Shown: positions 9,989 to 22,454 of the stretch, piece by piece
How the letters are laid out: every line of letters starts with the position of its first letter
Position numbering within the stretch: the stretch's first letter is position 1
From: Condylostoma magnum
Lineage: Eukaryota; Ciliophora; Heterotrichea; Heterotrichida; Condylostomatidae
Direction: 5' to 3'
NCBI GenBank assembly: GCA_920105805.1
Contig: CAKKTI010000295.1
Coordinates: 1 to 27,666, forward strand
Length of the DNA stretch: 27,666 nucleotides
The notes under the pieces: model-generated
What the model saw: only the letters and a program-made list of their open reading frames with translations
The model's database searches: none
What the model was told of the DNA's origin: nothing
Translations under genes and position numbers: made by a program

Positions 9989-12900
9989 TTAACCAAGTAT
10001 GAAATTATTTGCAACAACACTTGATCTTCTACTATACCTTCTATCCCACTGAGGACGATCTTGCTCTAATTTGAAAATAATCCTTCTAAGCACTTCCCTA
10101 TTAGAATATATCAATAGTGAAGGTCTCTATGGCAATTATACCTAAGGCTCTCCTTAATTTTCCATTATAGCATGAGCCTTTAATCTTTTATAATTTCTAT
10201 TAAACTCTGTATATACTTTTTCACAGTTTTGCACATAATTTCGATACTTTTAATGATATTCTTTAATACATCCAATCAAGTACTGTTTTTAGTATCTTTT
10301 CATCACTTATTTTGGGCAATTTGCTGTTATGCTTTACTTTATAAACGAAATTTACGCTATACTGCGCCTTCTTGAGTCTGATTTTCTAGACACAGTATCT
10401 ATAATACAGTCAATTTCCTTAAACCAACGTAACTTTGCATATCTTCTTCTGTGCTTTATAATAGGAATATAGTTCTTGATGCGTCGTTGTAACTTAACCA
10501 TCTGATTTTAACTTACAGTCATATAGAACTTTATGAATACTTTTCTTAGCATTTTGAATTCCTCAAATTTATCAATTTAATCCTTCAAAACTTATCCTTA
10601 TTCAATTCTGATCAAATCTCCTCATATTCTTAACTTATGTCCATACTTGCTTATTCTCTGCTTATAAATTACTTTAATTGCAAATCTTTCCTTGAAATTC
10701 TTACTATAATTCTTTATTTTAATCGTTTATTTGATTATATTGTAATACTAATCTTTCTTACTTTTAGAATTCTACTTGTAAATTACTCTAAACCTAATAT
10801 ATCTGTTATTTAAATTACTGGCTACTCCTGCAACTGCCAAAAATTAGGTTCAAATTCTCCTATACAAAATAAACTAATCCTGCACCGACCTAAATATGTA
10901 CTTTCTCCATTTAAACCTTAGTTTTTCCCCAAAATCTTCTTACTTCTGCTAAATAATCTATTTCTTTGCATTTTAAGCCTATTTTATTCTAATATCTCTT
11001 AACTTAGCTTTAGCTTAATTCATCTTTAACTTATACTCAGGTGAACTTTACCACAACTGCAAATTTCTTTCTATTTCTTCTTACTTAACCTTTCTCCTTT
11101 GCTAGTCTATAAACTATTAAGCTCTATTAACAAACGATTGATTAAACCTGGATTAAGTGGTAAAGGAATGCCCACTTTTATTTAAGCTTGAGTTATGCTT
11201 AAGTATAGGTTTATTATCTCTTTTCAATGCGCTATTGAATCTGTTATTAATAGGAAAAGTGACTCTTTAATCTGATAAAGGATTCTAAGCAATTGAGTCC
11301 TTTAAGCATTGTATTCCAGTGTCAATAATCCTCTACTCGTCTGTCAGAGGGCGAGATATTCTGCTACTATGCTTAACTGCTGATTTAGGTCTCTTTTTAA
11401 CAGGTTTTTGTTTTGTTTCATCTAATTATGCTCTTAACTCAGCAAAGGATCTTTTAATACCTTGGCTTTAAGCAGATACAAACTAATTAAACTTATTTCT
11501 AGTCTAGTACTTAGATATCATTTAGTTCATATTTTCGTACATACCATGCACTGTTTTATTGTTTTTATGAAATGTTTTGTACATTTTATTAACTAATTAA
11601 TGTTTTTGGTGTCATCAAGTAGTAGCCCTACTGAGAACTTTGATCCTGAGTGTAGTAAAAAGTGCTCTCTTTTTAAATACTCGTGATACTCGGCTGGTCC
11701 TGGTTCTTTTCTACTGGAATAGTACTTTTTATTGTGATTCATGAATCTTTTCATTAAGTCTTGGCATTTAGTGAGAATTGTGTCTAGTTAGTCTCGCATT
11801 TGAGCCCTGCTGTCTATATTCTCTCTTATGAATTTCAGTTTATGCTCAATTCTTTACTCTAGGGTCAAATAATCATACTCTTTTTCCTTTTATCTCAAAG
11901 ATGTTTCGTAGCGTTATAATATCTCGTCGATTTACTGCATTGGGCGTATTGCTTCTCTCTTCTTATAAACAATTTCTTCAACATTCGGGTAACATTCTTT
12001 TATGCATTAAGTGAAGTTTATCTTGGGCAAATATCAAGGCTGCTGGAACACTCTGTTATCCTTTTTGGGAATTTAACGTTGCGATTGACTTTTTAGCTGA
12101 TTTTCCCGCATTCTCATTTATGCTTGTTTTCTGTACTTAAGCTTTAAGTCCCCAAACACCTTTTATTTATGTAAAGCTAAGATAGCCTTGTGCTCCGCTA
12201 ATTCCAACTGCTTCTTTTATATTTTGGCTAGTCACTGTCTTAAATAGAGGTCTTTAGGTTTAGTGTTTTCTAAATAAATCTAAGCTTCTTGTATTTTAGT
12301 TATTATGTCGAATTCTTCAATGGAAAGGTCTAAATTAGGGTCTAAGAGCCTTTTCCTAAGCTTATCATCACTTGCAATTTCTATTTTTTATCTAGAATTA
12401 TTCAACAGCATTAAAATCTTTTGTATAGTGTTTACTTGGCTTGCACCTTGAATCTTACCGTTATACAGAAAGTTTGAAACTTCTTCAAAACTGTAAATCT
12501 TTTCTTCACTTGACATAATAGATGTCTTACGTAGTTCATAGGCCTAATCAAGTAATTATTACACTTTAGTTTCAAATTCTCTATTTTATTATTCCTCAGC
12601 ATTCTATACAGATGTAATAAAATTTTTAGGAGCTTCTTCCTTTTCTTACGGCTCAATTTTCTTCTCTTCAACTAAAAACTTCTTAAATGCATGTATATTT
12701 CCCCCATGCTTTTAATCTAACAAATTCTATCTATAAGCTAGTTACTTTTATCGTCTGTATAAAACTAAAGGATTCTCCTATACTTGTTATTTCTTTTCTT
12801 AGTACTCTTCCACTTATCCCATTTTAACTTATTTTGTATCGTATTGACTTTTCTAGAAAAACGTCTCTTAAGTTTACTCAGTTTAATCAAAAGAACTTTC

Positions 12901-13755
12901 TTAGCTTTTCTCATTGGATGATTCGTGGGATTTTTCCACAGATTCTTATTCCCTTTATTTAACTCTTATGCATTTTTCAGATTAATAAACACCACCCTTG
13001 CGTCCTATGCAGGAGTAAATAGATTTTCTAATTAACTCAGGTCCGTATTTATCCCTTTAAGCTAGAATTTTTTTATTATTTCTTTTCGTTTTTTCTATTT
13101 ATGGATTAGTGTAAATTGGCTTTTGTTTCTCTAGTATTAATCTCTCATCATAAAATGGCTTGGCACTTTTAATCTCACTTTAACTTATTTCTACTCCATT
13201 GAGAGTTTTTAGCATAGGGAAATTTCCTGGTCTGGGAACAATTGCTGGCTTACTCTTACTTAGCATTAGTCGGATCATTGGGTGGGAGGATTTAGGTCTG
13301 GGACGTTTTAGAGTTTATATTGTATTTGATAAGCAAGATACTGCCTTGAGTTACACTCCCTCATCTGGGTGAATTAGCGTTCTTAACAGGGAAATTCTGT
13401 GATCAATCAGTAAAAGAGGATTTCCCTGTAAATTGATTTCTTGTAGATGTTTTAGCTTTCCTAGTTATAATAAAGATTTTACTGATTTAAATTTGTTGTT
13501 TTATAAGTCGATTTTGATAAGTTTCGGCATTGCAATTATAACATCATTAGAAGGAAAATTAGATATTTTGCAATTACGAATTATTAAGGTTTCTAGGTTC
13601 TTAAATACTTATAAGGTCTGTAATGGAGGGAATACTTTTATCTTCTCATTAGCTATAGTCAAAGATTTCATTGATGTTAAGGAACTCCTTGGATAATGAT
13701 GAAATAAGTATTTTAGGGTTTAAATGTTGCAGTGTTCTAGGAATTTATTTTCCAT
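9989..13755 (-). CDS. LRR plus coiled-coil protein with basic C-terminal half, one intron
   Basis: About 1243 residues. The N-terminal ~150 hold leucine-rich repeats (patterns such as NLETLIIRNCKIS, LIKIDLQNNKF and LQEINLQGNPL), followed by a cap-like FPMLKTLNGVEIS. The middle is Gln/Glu/Lys-rich coiled coil. The last third is very basic, with IQ-like helices (KLQRRIKNYIPIIKHRRRY) and an RPKSA motif. LRR plus coiled coil plus basic or IQ-like helices is common in ciliary and basal-body proteins, so a cytoskeletal role is a fair guess. The reading frame changes near 11690. A 35-base GT...AG intron at 11646-11680 (or 44 bases, 11646-11689) restores it. ATG at 13755 begins the LRR directly, 61 bases after the monooxygenase stop. 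The stop is TAA at 9989-9991, with TAG and TAA a few codons later. There is no TGA in any minus frame between 9869 and 10111, so this gene cannot end on TGA without overlapping its neighbour. Confidence 0.82.
11646..11680 (-). other. Short intron, 35 bases (alternative 44 bases)
   Basis: On the minus strand it begins GTATTT and ends ACTCAG. Upstream and downstream coding are in different frames, and removing this segment gives a continuous protein (PAEYHE joined to IKVLSR). An alternative donor nine bases upstream gives a 44-base intron (to 11689) in the same frame. Inferred from the frame change and GT/AG ends only. Confidence 0.55.
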
Positions 13756-13816
13756 TATAGTAAAATGTGTAAATAATTTAAACAGATGTTTAATGCAAAT
13801 AAAACTATGAGTAAAT

Positions 13817-15379
13817 CTAAACTAAATGGGTAACTACTGACTTATAAGTAGAAGGCGATTAAAACTCAAATATCTCACTATATCAATTATCAGCTCTATA
13901 CTTTTAAACTTTCATATCATCTAGCAAGGGATCAATAATATAAGCATCATCCCAGTAAGTATATCTACATCCTCTACCCTTAAAATTAGTTGTAGCAAAT
14001 TAGTATCGCTTATCAATATCCTTAAGCATTTCTTAATCACTTGGTAATGCAACCTTCCCTCTTAGTACCTCCGCTAATCAAATAGCTTGCATGTAAATAA
14101 CAGTCAATTATTTCCCACCCTAAACATATCCAATACTAGCTATGTTTTTTACACCGGGTTTTATAATAAACCTATACAGAAGGGGACCGTCTACTACATC
14201 ATCTTAAAACCCAATAAAATTTCTCTGGAATCCTGTAGCTGCAATGACTAAATCAACATCAATTTTTCTACCATTCACTACAACTCCATCTTCCACAAAC
14301 TCAGTGATTTAGCCTTATATTACCTCAGATTGTTTAACTAACTCATTTATATTAGACTAATCAGCATATATATGAAAAGATTCCTGAATTGAAAAATCAG
14401 GAGTAATTTATGGGTCTAGAACAGACTTTATTAGCATATCCTATTTGTTTCATAGATACTCACGCAGTGGCTTGGTTATAACATCATACCACTTATCCTC
14501 ACAGGTTTCGTTATGTACAAGATTAAAATATGATAGCATTCTTGTATAATAAAAGGTAAAAAAATCAAATTTTCCTAGAAATTTAGGAGTGTTTTCACAA
14601 AATATATGTTAACCTCCTCTCTTTAGCCAATAAATCTAATTTGCTTAGTATTCCTAGCATTTATATACCATATCAAGTGCACTTTTACCACTACCCAATA
14701 CAGCAACATTTTTCTTATTAACCAAATTTTAAGCATTGATAAACTCTGAGCTGTGTATTACTTTTCCTCTAAATGCTTATATATTTCTTATGTCTGGAAT
14801 AAACGGTTTGTTGTGATTTCCTCCAGCTACAACTATAAAATCATAATTTTTCACTTCTCCATTTTGTAATTTTACTTATCAGGCTCCATTTTCCATCTAA
14901 TTCAGGTCAACTACCTCTTTTTAGTACTGAAACAGCCCTCCTATCTTAAAATGATCAATAAAATCATTAAAGTACTGTTTAACCTCAGCAGCAGAGGGAA
15001 ATTCGGGGAAATTGTCATCCGGGGGGAAATCAGGAAGTGCATATACATAAATTGGTGCTTATAGTCCGGCTCCATCGTAGTTAGAATGCCATACTCCACC
15101 AAACCCATCATTTTTGTCTAAAACTTCTACATTATAACCTTATTCCTTCAACACCTTTGCTGTTATTATTCCTGAAATACCAGCTCCTATTATTCCTATT
15201 GATTAAGGATTCAGAGTAAGAAAGTGTTTGTTTGGCTAGTCTTGATATTGTGTAGGCTTAGGTCGCATTTAGTATGGCTCTCCTAGTTTTGCTACATTTA
15301 TATTGTTTATCTTCTTTATGAAAAGTTGATAGTACAGAGATCCAGCCCCAAGTAAAGTAAAAGTGGCTAGTTTTTTCAT
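13817..15379 (-). CDS. Flavin-containing monooxygenase
   Basis: This 520-residue protein is an FMO-class enzyme, which uses FAD, NADPH and oxygen to oxygenate soft nucleophiles. Seen in the sequence: an N-terminal hydrophobic segment (about residues 4-20) suggesting membrane anchoring; the FAD-binding GAGISG at 65-70; a GGVW motif at 94-97; an FMO-signature-like stretch FRGKVIHSSEF at 203-213; the NADPH-binding VLGSGKSA at 227-234; and a late ATGF motif. Trp167 in the WQVKLQNGE stretch is TGA (14879-14881), followed by TAA as Gln, a strong example of the code. A C-terminal NWYSE...SPSTYKSVV stretch resembles FMO tails, so I read its TGA as Trp and put the stop at TAG 13817-13819. No intron is needed. 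It is divergent from the giant plus-strand gene. Confidence 0.93.
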
Positions 15380-15590
15380 TTTTTATGTTTGGAAAGTTTG
15401 AGTAGGTAAGATTGTACTTTAATCATGCTTGAATTAGGGGATTTCTCTAAAGTTAAGAATATGATCAGTAGATTTAATTTAGTCTGGTATTAATTTATTA
15501 AATTATGTAACTTCTTTCAAACTAACCTTAAATAGAGCATAACTCATTCTACTATATATTTAGTAGCTTAATCATAAAAGTCCAGTTTCA
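15380..15590. promoter_or_regulatory. Divergent intergenic region, likely two promoters
   Basis: About 211 bases separate the starts of the minus-strand monooxygenase and the plus-strand giant gene. A TATATAT at 15553-15559 lies 32 bases before the first plus-strand ATG (15591). No other motif is clear. Confidence 0.35.
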
Positions 15591-15623
15591 ATGGCAAATT
15601 ATACGGTCAAAATATAAATAAAA

Positions 15624-18600
15624 ATGTGCATTTGTCTCTTTATCGTCTTAATAACTTACTCCAATGGCGCTAATCGATACGTAATGGGAGGAAGCAATAC
15701 AGTTTTCGGGTTATTTTAAAATGACTGTTATTTTGAAGAAAACTGTGATCAAATTCCTGGATGTTCACCGAATAATGGAACTAATACAAATGACGGTGAA
15801 AATAGCTAATGCAAGTAATACAACAAACGATACACCCAATTTACTATTTCAGATGAGATTACAAGATTAATTGATTCTGAAGGCTTGTATACAAAATAAG
15901 ATGCATAAACTTAGATCAACTATGGAATGTCTATATGAATACATCAGCTTTACTCTAACTAAGATGCTCCTGTTATCAGTATTATTTCTAGTACTAATAA
16001 TTCCCATCAACTAAAGATTTCGTCAAATAGACATACAAAAGAGATTGGCTTGGAATATAGCCCCTTGCAATCTTCTATGTAATAAATAACTATTACCAGA
16101 GAAATAGCTTCAGAATGAAATAATATCAGTTTCTGTGTAGATTTTAGCTCAAATAAAATTCATTTATTTTCTGGCTTATCAGAAGAGGAAATTTAAGCTG
16201 AATAATTAGATTTTGGAGCTTAAGACGCCCTGGATTTATGATCTTTATTTAAAGAAGGTAATAAAGTTTAGTTAGGCTATAATAATGACAAAAAATTCGA
16301 AGGAGCCTATATGGATTGATAAATATACTACGGAGATTGTATAAACACTCAAGAACATTATCAAGCTCTCTTAAATTATAAACCGAAAAATGCCAGTAAT
16401 GTGTTTTAAGTCAGCCTTTACGAATAGTCCTTCCTAATTTTATCATTTCATGAATTAAGTAATAATCACATCATTGATCCAACTATCTCATTAATTCCAG
16501 CAAGTTAAAATTAATCTTTTAGGAAAATAATAAGAGATTTTAATCAAGGTTTAAGCCGACCGATCACAGAACAGTTTGAAGTAATTTTTGTTTTTAAATC
16601 GAATCGAAGTGAGATTAATAGTTTACTTGAGATAAGAAACAAATAGAATGAGTGTGTTATAATAATAGACTTGATTACTTTTAATGAGCTGAAAATCAAG
16701 TTCTGCTTAAGCGAAGATCATGTAATCAATTTTCGCTCTAAATAATCGTTGCAACAAGGATTTGCCCTGTTTTTCTAATTTGGCGAGTAAATTACAGTAA
16801 CATTAAGAGTAATTAGAAGATATTGCTAATACTCAAATTAATCATTAGGATGTTAAGAGATATAATTCTGGTGAGATATTGAACCAGATTAAGATAATGA
16901 CGAAGAGTAAGAAGACTAAATAAATAAATAAGAACTATAATAAGTAATATCTAAGAGTTTTACCTTCCCAGAGGAATAGCTAGACTTATATATAAATTAG
17001 TATATCAGCAATATTCAATGAGATTTGTTCTAAATGAATTATGATAAGATTTCATAAATAACCAAAGCAAATACATTACAAAAAATTTAGAAACTACTTA
17101 AGCTTAATGATGATGATGACACTATTCCTGAAACTAATTTTTGTGGGGAATGTCATCCCTACTGTAAAAGATGTATTGATGATATAACTAATATTTGCAG
17201 TTACTGCGAAGGACTCGTTAAAAATGATAAAATTTTAGCATCTGAATGTAGTTTCGACATTACTAAAAACTCTAAACAATTTTGTCCCTTTTAATCTACT
17301 ATTAAAGCTACATTAAATTTAGAAAAGTTATCTTCACATAATAAATTACAAATTTAATAGGGAAATAATCAACATGAATTAGATATAAATGACCCTTATA
17401 TTAGATCTAACATTGGAGCATATTTTTTCCCAAAATCTACTTATAGCATATAATAAAGGAATACTTAAAATGATATTTTTAGTTACAAAGGATCCACTAT
17501 ATAAATTTGGGTTAAACCATAAAAAATTGGTAGATTTTGCACTATTACTTAAGAAAATGATGAATATAATCTACAATTAAGCTTTATAAATGACAATGGC
17601 ATTTTTAAACTAGCATTATTTGAAAAATCTAGTAAAATCGTTCAAATAGATGAAGTATTACTAGAAAGAGAAGTGGGGAGAATGTTGACAGCAGGGAATA
17701 ATCCTCACTATACTTATTAACGTGTCGCTTTAATACTGTATGGAGATTAAGGCAAATATACTGCTGTTATAGGCTTAAACGTATCTTGGTCTAACGAGAT
17801 TCTAATTTATCCTTCAAATAGTAGTTATTCCCAAATTACACTAGGTAAAGGATTTGAAGGCTTGATTTATTCAATTGATATTTTTGATTATAGACTTATG
17901 CTGGTAGCACTAGATGATTTAGTTAAAGAGGGAAGTGAATGTGAAGAAAATTGTAATATATGCATGAAGGATACTAGTTACAATACATCAAAACCATGTT
18001 TGAATGATTGCGCACTTGATGAATTTACTTATAATGACTTTAAGCCTAATTGCTATACATGTAGTGATAAACACTGTATTAAATGCTATCATGGCCCAGA
18101 TGAATGCGATCTTTGTGCTGGTGCTCTAATTATTAAAAACCATGAATGCCAATGCCCTATTTCACAATACTAAAAGGAAGATTATGATTATTGTGAAAAT
18201 TGCCCCGATGGGTGCATTGACTGTGGTGATTAAGGGTGCATTTAGTGTTAAAATGACAGGATTTTTTATCAAAATTAATGTATGGTATGCTAAGACTTCA
18301 TAGGGTTTGGAGGATAAACTTATATTGGGGATAATGAGCAATAAGTACAGATTTTGCTTGATTAATGCTTAGAAATTTGTGGAGATGGTGTAAATTACGG
18401 TTAACATGAGTGTGATGATGGGAATTTAATTGACGGAGATGGGTGCTCAAAATACTGTCAGGCGGAAAGTTAAACTATTTGCTTTGAAGATTAAAAATGT
18501 CGTAAAATTGTAGGAGCAGTTGATGTAAAATATGCTGGAAATAATAATAATACTATTAAAATCGAGGTAAAATTTGATGTAATTATCCAATTGTCAGATG

Positions 18601-20714
18601 ACTTTAAAGAATTTATCTAAATTATATGGTAAAAATAAGTTCTTGATACTGTAAGCATGTTACATTTCAATTAGTATATTTACATTGAGTCTGTATTACC
18701 TGAAACACTACTAGAATAAGATGAGATTTAATTAGTCTTTTAGAGCAAAGAGATATTTTTGAACGTTTATAACTTGTAGGATATATAATCTTAGTATACT
18801 ATACAAATTGATCCTCTTTGCAAATAATACGATTAATAAGGCAATTGCTTAGGCTGTAACTTTAACTTTTTACTTCACAATTCAATATGTATGTGCTAAA
18901 AACATTACTATTAAAGCAATTCTTCTAACCAATGCGAAAAATGTAGTAAAAACTGTGAAATTTGTTAGGAATAGGACTATTAATTACCATTGTGCTTAAA
19001 ATGCAATACTGGCTTTTTCAATATTGGTAATGAATGCCTAGAATGTGATAAAATTTAAGGTTATAGCTAAGCTTAATTTGAGGGAAATATATGAGTACAG
19101 AAACAATTACAATAATTGGTTTAATAAAACTGTAAAGAAGTGTGTGGAGATGGAGTTTAAAATTATGAATATGAATGTGAAGATGGCAATATTGAGGATG
19201 GAGACGGTTGCAATTAATTATGCTAAGTTGAGTAAGGATGGATATGCAATAATAAAGATTGTAAAAGGTGATAACCTCCATAGTTACAAATTGAATTATA
19301 AGATTAAAGCGAAGGAGCCTACACTTTTAAAGGTACTTTTGATTAAAAAGTGAATACTAAAAACATAGAAAAGGAGCTGTAAATTTCTTTCAATTTTTTA
19401 GCTGATTATACAATTATTTGGGAATACCAGAAGGAGTTGGTAGCTGATTAGTTTTAATTTACTATGAGTATGAAAAATAGTGTTCCTTATAATGCGTATA
19501 TTGAGTTTATATTAAGAGATGATAATAGTATCTAAAATGAATTCATGGAAAATGTATTAGAGTACAAGGTTAGTATTAAACTAGAGAAATTCGATTCAGA
19601 TTTATCCAATTATATAGAAACATCATTAAATGTTCTAAAGTTTTTCACTTTTATACAGCTTTTTGTTCAATAAGTAATATATCACTTAACAAGCCAGATA
19701 TACTTAGGAATGCTATTTAGATAATTTGAGCTAGAGCAGATAATTAGCTTGTACTATTATCTTAATTTTAATAAAAGTGAAGAATTAAAGTAATTTTACC
19801 AGTACTTTTAATTTTCATCCTTTATTGATTCACCTAACTTATTTACATTATTCCTAAACTATGAGGAGTTTGATTAAGAGGAGTACAATATCAATAAATT
19901 GTCAAAAACATTTGTAATTATAACAGGCTAAATATTGACTGTGATTTTATTACTTTTAGGGTTAATATTCATATCGATTATCCTTAAAAGAATCTTTAAT
20001 TCAAATTGAACAAGAAAGCTATTTGATAATATGTGGTATTAAAACTTCTAGTAGTTTATGATAGAGGCTTATTAATGAATTGTATTTGGAGTTATTTTAC
20101 AATTGTAATAGTATTTAAACTCGTAGTTCAATGATTTCATTAACTTTTTTATATGGATTTTGAGCCTGGTTTACATCTTACTTATAAATTTAGCTGTTTA
20201 TTTCATAATTGGGCTGAAATAGTAAAGGGAAATAATAGCTCAACAATTACACATAAAGTATAAGCCTTATATTGACAATATTAGAATTAATTCGGGTATA
20301 ACTAAGAACTATATCATCATCTAAAACATATGGAAAATATGCTTGTCTGTAGTAATTGTATTTTTATATAACAATCCGGTACAACAGCAAATATGTGTTT
20401 TTATTTTGTAATTATTTGTAATTAATAAGCAGCAATTTATGTACTTTTTAGCCTTCAAGCCTATTAGTAACTTAAATTGAATGTGATTTGGTACTTCATG
20501 GGGGTTTATGCTTATTTGTAGTATTATTTAAACTATTTTAGCAGTTGATTATTTAGAAACTTAGGAAATAATCAATTATAGCAGATGCTTGATTGCTTTT
20601 ATAAGTCTAGCTATAGGGATACCATTTTTAGGTACATTATATCAATCTACCAGCATTGTGTATAAGAAAATAAGATCAATACTGCGTAAAAGAAGGGAGG
20701 TCAGCGATAATTAG
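15624..20714 (+). CDS. Giant Cys-rich surface protein with two DUF4215-type repeats and C-terminal multi-TM block
   Basis: One uninterrupted frame of 1696 residues. ATG at 15624 gives a compact signal peptide (MCICLFIVLITYSNG); an in-frame ATG at 15591 would add 11 residues. Residues about 20-560 and 570-780 look like beta-sandwich, LamG/lectin-like segments. Cys-rich blocks start near 515 and 770. Two Myxococcus-type cysteine-rich repeats (DUF4215 pattern CGDGxx...C-D/E-DGN...DGDGC) begin at residues 919 and 1174. After about residue 1427 come at least six hydrophobic spans with a basic cytoplasmic end (RKRREVSDN). Family members are widespread in ciliates and presumed cell-surface; function unknown. 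It ends in tandem TAG TAG (20712-20717). Its architecture parallels the minus-strand giant at 3033-7358, making two large homologous-type genes within 20 kb. Confidence 0.88.
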
Positions 20715-20783
20715 TAGTATAATGTTGTTTACTGTTATATAATTTCAATTATCCCTTTTAATACTCAACAATAATATATTAAA

Positions 20784-21689
20784 ATGTTATAATCTAATCC
20801 TATAGAAGAGTTTAACTAATCAAGCAATAATCCTGCAGATTAATAAAGCAATCATTAGTCATCATATTAGCACATTGAAAGTAATATTACAAACAACGAT
20901 TTAGAATTTCAGGAATCTGTATAAAATAACTAAGCAGAAACTCTGGATATTTAGCCTTCCTAAGAGCGTATAGATTCTACTAATAAATGTAAAATATGTA
21001 GAAAATACTATTAATGAAAAAGGAGATATAATAATCATATTTCCAGTGAAGATACGATTAATCCCTTTTTGTAGTATGAATACACTAATTCTTTTATTCA
21101 GTCATCTCTTCATACTAGACATAGAGTGAATTGTGCATGATAAAATTTACTATATTGTACTATATGCTAAAATAGTTACAATTATATTCTTTACTTTAAA
21201 GCACATATAAAGATGCATTGTGGAATATATCCATACTTTTGCCATAAATGTTCAATTGGATTTATATCAAGTAGATAATTAGCTAGACATAGAAAAACTC
21301 ATGAGAATGAAGACTTTATATAGTGTCACTAGTGTTTTAAGTAATTAGATAACAGGAAAGAATTTCGCCTTCATTTAATGAATGAATGCTATAATTAAGA
21401 TGTTCCCTTTAAGTGTGATAACTGTAATAAGAAATATACAGCGTTTTAAGGTCTAGTAACACATTTGACTAAGTATCATGCAGACATAATTAGTATAAAA
21501 GAGCATTAAAAGTAGATTATAGATCAATGCACGATCTCTATAGATTCTAATATTGAGTAAATAATTAATAAATGTATAATTTGTAATGAAGTATTTAGTG
21601 ATCACTAAGATTTGAATGATCATTTGAGTGATCATGTATTTAATAACAGCTAATTAGGAGACAATTTAGAAATAGAAGCTAATAGTTGA
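20784..21689 (+). CDS. C2H2 zinc-finger protein, six fingers
   Basis: A 301-residue protein. The first ~70 residues are Gln/Asn/Ser-rich and probably disordered. Six C2H2-like units follow: CKICRKYY...H (degenerate; its second ligand is uncertain), CTICQNSYNYI...HIKMH, CHKCSIGFISS...HRKTH, CHQCFKQLDN...HLMNEC (His then Cys), CDNCNKKYTAF...HLTKYH and CIICNEVFSDH...HLSDH. Fingers 2-5 are closely spaced, as in nucleic-acid-binding arrays, so a nuclear DNA- or RNA-binding role is likely. Two in-frame TGA codons, at about residues 77 and 112, are read as Trp. TGA at 21687-21689 is the likely stop. It starts 69 bases after the giant gene's stop and points the same way. Confidence 0.88.
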
Positions 21690-21797
21690 TTAGTTAGTAT
21701 TACAATAATTTAATATTGATATAAAATATAGAATAGATTTTATTATAACACTCCTTAGAATATATCAATAAGTAAATATATTTCTTATAAATAAAAT

Positions 21798-22166
21798 ATG
21801 CTGAGATATTTCTCTAGGTAGCTGAATAATAAATAGCTATAAGAAATGCTTGAGAGAAGTTTACAAGATGAAGAAATGGTTACTATATAAAAGTACATTC
21901 ATGATTTTCATAGTACATACAAAAATCCAACGGAAAAGTAAATATCAGACTTCTAGAAATGGATTTTCTCTTAATATCCAGCATGAATGCAACAGTAATT
22001 AAGATAATAAGGTGAAGAAGATCCAACAAAAACTTCTTAGAAAATATAAGAAACAATATAAAGATATAAAGAGTAGACTATTTAACCAGATGAAGATGTT
22101 GATATAGAAGATGTTTTTAATGAAGCTGATGTTCTCAAAGAAACTCATGGTAGAAGACATAAGTGA
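21798..22166 (+). CDS. Small hydrophilic protein, possibly mitochondrial
   Basis: 122 residues from ATG at 21798 to TGA at 22164-22166. The N-terminus (MLRYFSRQL) is short, basic and amphipathic with no acidic residue until about residue 16, like a mitochondrial presequence. The rest is Gln/Glu-rich and helical, with an acidic C-terminal third (PDEDVDIEDVFNEAD) ending in GRRHK. A TGA inside YPA-W-MQQQ is read as Trp, so the final TGA is chosen as the stop because it lies at the end of the recognisable protein and is followed by AT-rich sequence. If it too is Trp, the protein gains five residues before TAA. Family not recognised. Confidence 0.65.
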
Positions 22167-22232
22167 TTAGTAAGTTTTATTTAAATGCTATTATCTTACT
22201 ATACAGAATATCTACTATGGTGAATCATCTTA

Positions 22233-22421
22233 TTAAAGTAGAAATCTCCTGGTAGCTACTAATATCAATACACAACAAAATTCATACAATATTCAAAGAT
22301 TTTACATATTTAACAGAAATTCCTATCAATAAAACAATTCAAATCTTATGGCCCCCAAACACCTTAATAACTCCTTTTGAACCTACAAATTTACCTCCAA
22401 TCCATCTCTCAAGTAATTCAT
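22233..22421 (-). CDS. Doubtful 62-residue ORF in the spacer
   Basis: On the minus strand ATG at 22421 opens 62 codons ending in tandem TAA TAA (22230-22235). The product would be Leu/Phe-rich with a possible membrane segment (YEFCCVLILVATRRFLL). A second frame over the same bases looks equally protein-like, so this may be chance. Its start would be 33 bases from the divergent kinase start. Otherwise the 288-base spacer 22167-22454 holds nothing I can name. Confidence 0.2.
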
Positions 22422-22454
22422 TTATAATATTTTACTACAAACATACAAAGGAAT

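Noticed and set aside
13859-13888. TGA in the tail of the monooxygenase as its stop codon
   Set aside because: The residues after it (YSE, then SPSTYKSVV) resemble FMO C-termini, so it is more likely Trp, with TAG at 13817-13819 as stop. Not certain.
19018-19353. Standard-code ORFs on both strands
   Set aside because: They lie inside the second DUF4215 repeat of the giant plus-strand gene and are out of frame with it.
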